NCBI GenBank assembly: GCA_028564925.1
Contig: CM053026.1
Coordinates: 600,585,107 to 600,649,106, forward strand
DNA: 64,000 nucleotides
From: Lithobates sylvaticus
Taxonomy: Eukaryota; Chordata; Amphibia; Anura; Ranidae
Direction of reading: 5' to 3'
The position numbers and the translations under genes were made by a program. Shown here piece by piece: positions 56,744 through 64,000 of this stretch. Below the pieces are notes generated by a model. That model was not told the origin of the DNA and searched no databases. It saw only the letters and a program-made list of their open reading frames with translations. Position 1 is the stretch's first letter, and each line of letters begins with the position of its first letter.

Positions 56744-57490
56744 TCGGCCGTACCATCCATTCCTCCTTACCTGATACGACACCCCAGTGAATCCTCAATG
56801 TCCTAAGTGCTTCCCTGAATTGTATACTGACTTGTATTGTATTTGGCTTATTCCCCTATGTTGTAAGTTATATGTACTTTAATTCAACCCGTACATGTGT
56901 TCTCCTTTGTTGTTTTTTTAGGTGGTTCACATGTGTGAACCCCATTTTTTCTTTGTTGTCTGAATTTGAATATGCATTTATGACACTGCATTTTCTGTAA
57001 CTTTGAAACTTTCAATAAAAACACAATAAAAAAAAAAAAAGAACAACAAAAATAAATTCTCCTGTCCCTAACAATCACAGTGATACCTCACATGTGTATA
57101 TTGTTTGTACTTGTAGTATGGCCCAGAATCAATGTTGAGCATTTTTTTTATCTTACCTAAAACATACTGACACTAATTTAAAAATGCTTCTTTTTTTTAA
57201 TTCTACCTAAAATATACTTACCCTGACCTTTGACCCTAAACTTTGACCCTAATTCTAACCCTGACACTGACATAGAGCAAACCTTCATCTAGATATTTTT
57301 TCTTTCTTATTTGCTTACGTTGTTGCATGACCGAACAATTGCCAGTTAAAGTAGCACTGTACTGAAAAGAAATAAATGCCCTGGTCATGAAGGGGGTAAA
57401 AACTTCTGGAGGTCAAGTGGTTAAAAATGCCTAATTCCTTACAATAACATGCCTGAGAGTGCCCTTATCCTGTCTGTGAAAGGATGCATC

Positions 57491-57735
57491 TAAGGCCGAC
57501 CATACATGGTTCGAATCTCAGCCGGTTCAGCAGGAACTAGCTAAGATTCAAACCATTAATGGGCAGGCTGAATGTACCACGTTGATCGAATCAACTTGGG
57601 TACAACCAGCCTGCCAGATTCACTTGTGATTATTGCAAGCAGCTGCTATAACCACTAGCGATAATCACTGTCTTCTCCCGGTGGCATCTTTCCTGCAACC
57701 ACGGGAAATTTGAACCGTGTATGGCTGACCTAAGT
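57491..57735. mobile_element. MITE (TAAGGCCGACCATACATGG ends), about 245 bp
   Basis: Left TAAGGCCGACCATACATGG followed by TTCGAATCT, right AAATTTGAA followed by CCGTGTATGGCTGACCTAA: inverted ends of about 28 bp with few differences. Confidence 0.7.
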
Positions 57736-57929
57736 GATGTACAGAAAGAGCTGCAGCAGCACTTCCATTTACAAAGGATAAAAGGGCTCAGCACGGAGCC
57801 AATCAAAAGAGGGGTTGTGCCTATGTAACCAAGGATAAAAAATAACCAACGGAAACTTAGGTGAGGAAATAACTTGGAAATGGATTATCTCATGGTGAAA
57901 AGCCCTTACGGCCATGGACAATGGAACAG

Positions 57930-59568
57930 TCTCATGAGTCACATGGGCAGGCTGTAGAGGTCTCCTGTCAAGAGCCTCAATGGCAAGTGGAGTGTCACGC
58001 AGCTACAGCGAATTTGAGTGCTTCGGCCTGCAGCCACAGAGTCGATTAGAGCCTGTAGCTCGACGGATGACTCAGCCCAAGAAAGGGTAACCGGAAACCA
58101 GGGCTTATCCTTCTGGATAACTAGGGACGAAACAACGCCACCTAAAGTCTGTCCGTGACAGGACTTCAAAGTTCGGGCGTACCCTGAACAGGTAGGACAA
58201 GACTTTAAAAAGTGACCTGCTTGGCCACAATAAAGGCACAATCTCTCCCTCCTCCTAAGGGCTCTGTCATCCACAGAGAGACGTGTGAAGCACAAGTGCA
58301 TGGGTTCACCGACAGACTCGGTACCAGGAGGCATGAGAGGTGAGGGAGGCAAGGGTGGGACTGCAAATCTCAGAGCCAAAGGTACAGGAGGCTTCCGCAT
58401 GCACTCCTTAAAGGAAGGTCTCTCTCGGAGTCTGGAGTCAATAAGCATGGCAAACGAGATCAACCTCTCCAGCTCAGTGGGTATGTCTCAGGCTGCTATC
58501 TCATCTTTGAAGTTATCCGAGAGACCGTGAGAAAAAGCAGCCACGAGGGCCTCACTGTTCCACGCAACCTCTGCTGCCAGGGTACGGAAGTCAATGGCGT
58601 AATCGGCAACAGTTCTTGTACCCTGTATGATGGACATGAGGCTTTCGGCAGCAGAAATGGAGCGTGCGGGAACGTCAAATACCCTTTTAAAGGAAGCCCC
58701 AAAGTCTGGGTAACTCAAGACAACGGGTTTTTGCGTCTCCCATAGAGGGTTTGCCCAGGCCAAGGCTCTTGCAGAAAGTAAAGATATCATGAAACCTACT
58801 TTGCTTCTGTCCGTGGGAAACGCCTGGGGCAGCATCTCAAAGTATATCTCAAACTGGTTGAGAAACCCTTTTCATTGAACTGGATCACCCCCAAATCGCT
58901 GGGGAAGTGGAGCAAAACCAGACATACCTCTTATAGAGGTAATACTCGAGGCGGGTGCCTGCACAGAGACTGGGGCAACAGCAGGTCGGCCTGCAACACA
59001 GGTTCTACCGGAGCGGCCACAGTGGGAGATTCCAGGTGAGCCGTGTGACTCAGGATCGTCTGTAACGCCATGGCAAACTGATCCATGCGGTGATCCTGGT
59101 CATCCAATCTGGAAAAAATATTACCAACAAGTGGATTTACTACATCTTCTGAGTTCATGGCCTTTGCCTACTGTCAGAAACCATAAATCAGACCGAAACA
59201 GAAGTACAGTTAAATCACATTTGTTTAATTATAAAAGTAGTAAAAACATAGCCAAAGTTCGGTAACCGGAACGGATAGTCAGACGAGCCAGAAAGTCAGG
59301 AAGCCAGGAATCAGCATAGTGGAACAGCAAGCAGGATCTGAAGCCAGAAGGAATGTCAGCCAAGTAAGTCTTTAACAGGAGCGCAGGAGAAAGTTTCTGT
59401 AATGTTGACCAAGGAGAAGGCAGAGATCATCTGGGCTGGACGGCTTAAGAAGGACTGATGAGCAGGATATCATCAAAAGGTGAGTCACTGTGGAGAGATA
59501 GAAGCTGGCAATTAGCCGACATCTGAGCGGCCAGCTCAGAGAAGGAAGGGCTGAGCCCAGCCCTGACA
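57930..59568 (-). mobile_element. Ty3/Gypsy LTR element, 5' end only (fossil)
   Basis: Minus strand. An LTR (59172-59568) is followed after a very short leader by gag sequence: start region near 59160, capsid-like part 58835-58488, and a zinc knuckle CLYCGQAGHFLKSCP near 58230. The rest of the element (protease, polymerase, second LTR) is absent, so it is broken and truncated. The right border lies in the 60-bp minisatellite, which is therefore older. Family from gag wording and knuckle; a clade was not fixed. Confidence 0.7.
59172..59568 (-). repeat. Gypsy LTR, about 397 bp (fossil)
   Basis: Runs from TGTCAGGG to CTGACA on the minus strand, with the usual TG...CA borders. Contains CTTCCTGACTTTCTGGCTCG-type words common in amphibian Gypsy LTRs. 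Only one LTR is in the window, so age by LTR comparison is not possible. Confidence 0.65.
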
Positions 59569-59636
59569 CCATGTGATCCCTTCCTGGCTATGTCCCAGTC
59601 GGAGATCACTGTGAACCTACCAGAGCAGTGATTCTC

Positions 59637-61869
59637 TTAATACAAACGTTTTTTATTGAAGAAATCATAAAAAGGTACAAACACGATAACAATAGGTATT
59701 GTATACATCTTATGTCTGACAGTAGGTATATAGTATCAATACCAAATGACAGAAAACCATCAAAGAAAAAGAAAAAAAAAACAAAAAGCATAAAATAAAA
59801 CAGTGAAGCATCTGGGAGAGATTGCCATAAAAAAACAGGTATCTGTAGGAATATGGGCATACAGTACAGGTTTAGGGGAGAGGTAGTATAGCAGCGCATC
59901 TTGGACTAGAGAAGCTTAGTGATCCTTACAGCGGTTGAGAGTGTGGCAATAGGCTTTGTCTATATGCTTTCCATGGTGACCATCTTTGGTCAAATAAGTG
60001 CATCTTGTCATTCAATGTATAAAGGATCCTTTCCATTAACATAATGGTGTCTATCCTGTGAAGGATGGAGGAGGTAGGGACAGTAGGAGCCTTCCAATTT
60101 AGGGCAATAGCCCATAGAGTGGCTATGCAAACGGTGTGGATAAGGCATTCTTCTGATCGAAGTACACACGGGATAGGTGCTCCGAGGAGGCCCATAGCGG
60201 GTGTAAGTTTTACAGGAGTACCTGCTATTGCTGATGCTATGGCCCTCACTAAGTTCCAAACGGGGGAAAGTTTGTCGCAGTCCCAAAATGTGTGGATAAA
60301 AGTACCAGGAAGCTGACATCCTCTGAAGCATAGCTCAGAGGCTTCAGGGAAGATGGAATGCAGTCTGGATGGGGTGTAATACCATCTGGTCAGTACTTTA
60401 TATGCTGTTTCCCTGACCGCTAAGGATTTAGAGGCTTTGCGTAAATTGGTCAGCATTGTGTCCCAGTCCTCTGAGTCAAATATTTCGTTGCAATCAGTTT
60501 CCCATTTGTGTTTATACGGGATAACCCCAGGAAATATTTTGGTCAGAGCTGATTTGTAAAGGGAAGAGATAAGACCCTTTCCCCTGGGGGAGTCACGGCA
60601 AATCTGTTCGAACATAGTAGGGGGTGAGGAAGGGGAAAGAGCGAAGTGTGTGAGATAAAAGTGTCTAATTTGCATGTAATGGAAATGTTCTCTTAATGGG
60701 ATCTGTTTTTGTGCTCGTAGCAGGTCGAATGAGGCAAAGGAATTACCGATTTGCAGGTCCGTTAAAGAGACCAAAGAGTTAGAGGTCCACCAGGAAAAAC
60801 CTTCAGGATTATTGAAAGCTAAAGTAAATAGGGGCTCTCCTATAAAGGAGGAACCTCGGGGAGCATGAGACACCAGGTCTAATTTGTGTTTATAACGATA
60901 CCATAGGATTAGAGAGTGTGCTACTAGGGAGTTGAGGGATATAAGTTTGTGGACTAATCTGGAGGGAGACCAAAGAATAGTAGAGAGTCTATATGGAGAG
61001 ATGGATTGTGATTCAAAATCAACCCAGGGCACTTTAGAGTTTGGAATGTTCCATTGAGCGATCTGGGAAAAGCGGGCAGCTAGGAAATAGAGCCAGAGGT
61101 TCGGTAGGCCTAGTCCACCATTTGATTGTGGATTGAATAGGACATGTTTAGAGAATCTTGGTCTTTTGTTCTGCCATATAAATTTGTTGATATCCTGCTG
61201 TAATTTGTCTATAAATGCTTTAGGGATAAGGACAGGTAGGGCTCTAAAAAGAAATAGAAGCTTGGGTAAAAGGGTCATTTTGATTGCCGTGACTCTCCCG
61301 AGAAACGAGATGTGGTAGGTGCTCCATAGTTTGAGCATGTTACGGAGACGGGTCACACATGCCGGGTAATTAGCCGTAAAGATAGAGGACCAATGTGGAG
61401 TGATATGGATGCCCAAATAGGGAATTTTGTCAGTAGACCATTGCAAGGGGAAGGAGCTCTGGAGGGTCTCGCACTGAGCAGGGGGAATGTTGATTGGTAG
61501 TGCAGTGGATTTGGACATGTTAACTGTTAGCCCAGAGGTAGAGGCAAAACGGGATAGTAGGTCAAATAGGTTGGGTAGGGAGATGTGGGGTTGAGTTAGG
61601 AAAAGCATAACATCATCCGCATACATGCATAGATGTGATGTGGAGGTAGTCAAGGGGTAACCCGATATGTCAGGGTGTCCTCTGATAGCAGCGGCCAGGG
61701 GTTCTAGGGCTAGAGCGAACAAAAGGGGAGAAAGTGGGCATCCCTGGCGGGTGCCCCTGCCCAGTGCGAAAAATCCAGAGCTACAGCCCGGAATCTTGAT
61801 TCTTGTTTGTGGATTGTTGTAGAGGGCTTGTATACCCAGCAAAAATTCATCTCTGAAGCCTAGTCTTTG
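59637..61869 (-). mobile_element. L1/Tx1-type LINE, 5'-truncated, 2.2 kb
   Basis: CAGAGCAGTGATTCTC flanks both sides (59621-59636, 61870-61885), a perfect 16-bp target duplication. The 3' end on the minus strand is TTCAATAAAAAACG. It begins inside the RT domain, the usual 5' truncation. Confidence 0.9.
59926..61869 (-). pseudogene. L1-type ORF2 C-terminal two thirds, open 648 codons
   Basis: Uninterrupted from the truncation point to the stop at 59926. RT palm: GTRQGCPLSPLLFALALEPL and MYADDVMLFL with the catalytic pair; then YLGIHIT, FLGRVTAIKMTLLPKLLFLF, FIWQNKRPR, GGLGLPNLWLYFLAARF, and a C-terminal Cys block ELCFRGCQLPGTFIHTFWDC. The first few codons of the long frame (MRITAL) come from the flank, so no proper start exists and no full enzyme is made. 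The open frame over nearly 2 kb shows that it is young. Confidence 0.85.
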
Positions 61870-62183
61870 CAGAGCAGTGATTCTCAAGCAGGGTTCAGTG
61901 GAACCCTAGGGTTCCTCCAGAGGTTGCTAGTGGTTCCTTCAGCATTGGGCCATTTCTGCCTCTCGGATAAGTTCCCACCGACACCATTGATCTTTTTAGC
62001 TTTTTAGCTTTATCTATAAGGAGGTAATTCTTCCCAATGATCACAAGTGTAAGGACCATTCTTTCCACTGACCATCACACTAATGTATCATGAGTTGTAG
62101 ATTTCTAATTTTTATCAAGGGTTCCCCAAGATTGGAGAACTATTTTGAGGGTTCCTCTGTGTTGAAAAGGTTGAGAAAGACTG

Positions 62184-62632
62184 TGCCAGAGGGTCCATGT
62201 GAACCCTTCCTGGATATGTCCTGGTCAGAGATCAATATGAACCTACCATAGGGTCCATGTGATCCCTTTCTGGCTATGTCCTGGTCAGAAGTCACTATGA
62301 ACCTACCATAGGGTCCATGTGACCCCTTCCTGGCTATGTCCTGGTTGGAGATCACTGTGAACCCACCACAGGGTCTATGTGATCCCTTCTTGGCTATGTC
62401 CTGCTCGGAGCTCACTATGAACCCACCGTAGGGTCCATGTGATCCCTTCCTGGCTATGTCCTGGTCGGAGATCACTATGAACCTACCATAGGGTCCATGT
62501 GACCCCTTCCTGGCTATGTCCTGGTCAGAGATCACTATGAACCTACCATAGGGTCCATGTGATCCCTTCCCGTCTATGTCCTGGTAGGAGATCACTATGA
62601 ACCTACCATAGGGGCCATGTGATCATCACATT
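62184..62632. repeat. 60-bp minisatellite, about 8 units
   Basis: Units of GGGTCCATGTGATCCCTTCC-TGGCTATGTCCTGGTCGGAG-ATCACTATGAACCTACCATA. One more unit stands at 59569-59625, cut off by the insertions, so the array once continued leftward. As 60 is a multiple of three, one reverse frame stays open for 151 codons; this is not taken as a gene. Confidence 0.9.
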
Positions 62633-62639
62633 GATCAAA

Positions 62640-62799
62640 TAAAAAAATAAAGATTAAAAAAAAATCAAATAGAAAAATTGTATCAGATTTACCAAATCCA
62701 GACAATATAAGAAGATGATCCCTCCACTTTGATGTCTGCTTTCAGTATAGTGTCTGTTATTCTCAGCTCCCAGCTAAAAAATAATTGCCATATTGTTGA
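62640..62799. other. AT-rich, no recognised feature
   Basis: A-runs and no open frame; lies between minisatellite and Tc1 fragment. Confidence 0.35.
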
Positions 62800-63125
62800 A
62801 CAGCAGGTAAAATAAGTATTGAACAGGTCACCATTTTTCTAGGCAAATATATTTGTAAAGGTGCGAGTGACATGAACATTTCCCCACTTGTCAGTAACAA
62901 CCCATGCAATCCATACATACAAAGACATCAAAACAAATCAGTTCAAAGATGAAGTTCCATGTAATATAAATGGAAGGACACAGGGGAAACGTATTGCACA
63001 CGCTAACTGAAATGCACTTAATACTTGGTACAAAATCCTTTGTTGGTAATGACCAAAATACGGGGGAAGTGCTGCAGTTGGTCTTGATTTGGCCTGACCC
63101 ACATCCCAAAATGTATATGTTCAAG
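62800..63125 (+). mobile_element. Tc1-type terminal repeat fragment, deleted
   Basis: AAGTATTGAACAGGTCACCA and, further on, TTGGTACAAAATCCTTTGTT are, from memory, wording of the terminal region and of the gene edge of a vertebrate Tc1 family. The transposase gene is gone, so it is an internally deleted copy or fragment. Confidence 0.5.
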
Positions 63126-63175
63126 AAAGGTTACCTCTAGGGGACTTTTGAGGGTAAGGACAAATACTTAGTAGT

Positions 63176-63440
63176 GTGATAGGTTAAAGAAAATTTTATT
63201 AACAACAATATTAGACATATGTGGGCAGGAGCAGCCCACGTAAATATGTGGCAAGATAACAGGTATAAGGCTAAAAGAGAAGGATGCACAAAACAGAGCA
63301 TAAAGAGCAAGTACAGGTAATGTATTCCGACGCGTTTCGAGTATTTCAACTCTTCTTCAGGGAAATAGATCAGCATAAGTACATTTAAATCTATAAAGAA
63401 AAAAAAACATGAGAAAATGCGTATGGCTAGTATACGAGGT
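63176..63440 (-). mobile_element. insertion with hammerhead-like motif, third copy
   Basis: Minus-strand segment ending in an A/T-rich tail (AATAAAATTTTCTTTAACC on the minus strand at about 63200). It holds the hammerhead-like motif at 63329-63367. Borders are uncertain and no target duplication was found. Placed with the elements at 5249 and 7107 on the motif and its ACGCGT neighbourhood. Confidence 0.4.
63329..63367 (-). ncRNA. hammerhead-ribozyme-like motif, best helix I
   Basis: On the minus strand: TATTTCC (helix I, 5' side), core CTGAAGA, one A, stem II GAGT with loop TGAAAT closed by ACTC, GAA, ACGCGT, C, then GGAATA (helix I, 3' side). GGAATA pairs with TATTTCC with one bulged T. Stem II again differs from the other copies and again pairs. 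Core difference from CTGATGA: A for T at position 7, a position known to vary in hammerheads. Confidence 0.5.
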
Positions 63441-64000
63441 ATAGCAGCATTGACATGGTAACATCAAGTACTTCAGACAAATGTATATATGTACTGACCC
63501 TGTATTGAAAGCTCAGTTGATCAAATGCATCCAAAAGATTTTTTTATATAAAAGTATAAAAGCACACAAAGCCGTGGAGGAAGGAAGGAAGTTACGCTGC
63601 TCTGTGTTTCCACACTGGTCAGAAAACCTGGGGGCGAGGCCCGATCATCAAATATCCCCCCCCCCAACAAGAAAGCTGCAGCAGGGTTATTCCTAACAAG
63701 GGGCGTCTGAGGAGACCCTCCAAGGTTCCCAAAAGGGGGCAACCTACAGGGTTAGGTAGATAAGCAAAAATTATAATAAGGGTAGCCAAAATGCATCTGG
63801 TCAAAGATACAACGTAGTTGCATTGGGGGCTAAATACTAAAAGTGATGCATGGGTTACCTGGTGGCCACAGCTGAAAAACCACAACCAATGGAAGATGGT
63901 GGAGTGAGACTGGCCGAGATCTCGCAAAATGGTGGGTGGCAAAAAAGGCTGAAACACAGAGGTACTGGGCTGCACAGTTGCTTGGCACTCCCATACAGAG
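63441..64000. other. no recognised feature
   Basis: No supported gene. A C-run of about 10 at 63656. 63890-63950 (AAGATGGTGGAGTGAGACTG) is reminiscent of a LINE 5' UTR but nothing follows before the window ends. Confidence 0.3.

Larger units (their letters stand above)
50943..57037 (+). mobile_element. L1/Tx1-type LINE, full length, 6.1 kb
   Basis: AAAGAACAAC stands before the start (50933-50942) and after the A-rich tail (57038-57047), a 10-bp target duplication. The order is: GC-rich 5' UTR (50943-51095), ORF1 (51096-52199), a 725-bp spacer with a C-run at 52733-52750, ORF2 (52925-56743), 3' UTR ending TTTCAATAAAAACACAATAAA and a short A tail. A full-length copy with an intact ORF1 and only two stops in ORF2 is young. 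Confidence 0.9.
50656..57401. mobile_element. MITE (TTTAACCCCTTCATG ends) split by a LINE
   Basis: Left TTTAACCCCTTCATGCGGACGG at 50656 and right CCTGGTCATGAAGGGGGTAAAA near 57401 are inverted. Between them, outside the LINE, the sequence is AT-rich with GATACCTCACATGTGT at 57081, a word shared with the MITE at 23770. It was therefore about 650 bp before the 6.1-kb LINE inserted. Confidence 0.5.
59626..62183. mobile_element. hAT MITE (CAGTGATTCTCAA ends) split by a LINE
   Basis: Left end CAGTGATTCTC at 59626; the element continues at 61886 after the LINE and ends TTGAGAAAGACTG at 62183. TACCAGAG (59618-59625) and TGCCAGAG (62184-62191) are the 8-bp target duplication with one difference. Without the LINE it is about 310 bp. 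The target is a unit of the 60-bp minisatellite. Confidence 0.75.

Noticed and set aside
57220-57270. CCCTAA-like words suggesting an interstitial telomere
   Set aside because: Only irregular GACCCTAA words at uneven spacing inside an AT-rich MITE; no TTAGGG array.
62140-62595. 151-codon minus-strand frame with a 20-residue repeat
   Set aside because: A 60-bp tandem repeat with no stop in one frame. No start context or neighbouring gene supports it.

Overview
The window reads as intergenic DNA from a frog, most likely a ranid. This is inferred from the repeat families: TTAA-flanked MITEs with CCACT or CCTCCCTGG ends, hAT elements starting TAGGGATGAGC, Tc1 elements, L1/Tx1-type and CR1-like LINEs, an Ngaro-type element and a kinase pseudogene of a kind I know as multi-copy in frogs. 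I see no bacterial genes, rRNA, tRNA or CRISPR array. Almost everything is transposable-element sequence nested to several levels. The only host-derived coding sequence I can argue for is a broken two-exon kinase pseudogene (12696-13765) and one possible terminal exon (50281-50432).

Layout. 1-1830: an hAT-derived foldback fragment, then two TTAA MITEs sharing one target. 1950-6463: an L1-type 3' fragment, an 800-bp hAT MITE with a perfect target duplication, and a fossil Ngaro/DIRS-type element carrying a 909-bp insertion. 6464-10806: a MITE fragment, a decayed Tc1 element (itself carrying a 347-bp palindromic insertion) and a CR1-like LINE. 11150-16790: MITEs around the kinase pseudogene. 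16922-20905: an hAT copy carrying an apparently intact Tc1 element, followed by a nearly perfect 1-kb inverted duplication that copied the Tc1 end. 21606-26398: a second hAT copy whose transposase gene is split by a TTAA MITE. 26400-27850: a fossil retroviral LTR region. 28265-39784: an 11.5-kb hAT unit with perfect 8-bp target duplications, containing a 41-bp minisatellite, a further hAT copy with most of its transposase, 147-bp repeats and a 3.3-kb array of 63-65-bp repeats. 41520-44463: a complete non-autonomous hAT that is mostly one large palindrome. 44472-50640: L1 fragment, 25-bp minisatellites, MITEs and the possible host exon. 50943-57037: a full-length L1-type LINE with an intact ORF1 and an ORF2 carrying two in-frame stops. 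57930-62632: a fossil Ty3/Gypsy 5' end, an hAT MITE split by another LINE, all in a 60-bp minisatellite. 62800-64000: Tc1 fragment and another hammerhead-like element.

Two things stand out. First, three unrelated-looking insertions (5249-6157, 7107-7453, about 63176-63440) share a small RNA-fold signature: C-T/A-G-A-T/A-G-A, one base, a stem II whose two sides change together between copies, then GAAACG, with bases for a helix I on both sides. This resembles the minimal type I hammerhead ribozymes known from Penelope-like retroelements. Two of the insertions have 15-17-bp target duplications and carry the motif as an inverted pair. Second, the TAGGGATGAGC hAT family forms different tandem arrays or palindromes at the same internal places in each copy, suggesting a family that seeds satellite DNA. 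All family names come from motif recognition; no database search was possible.
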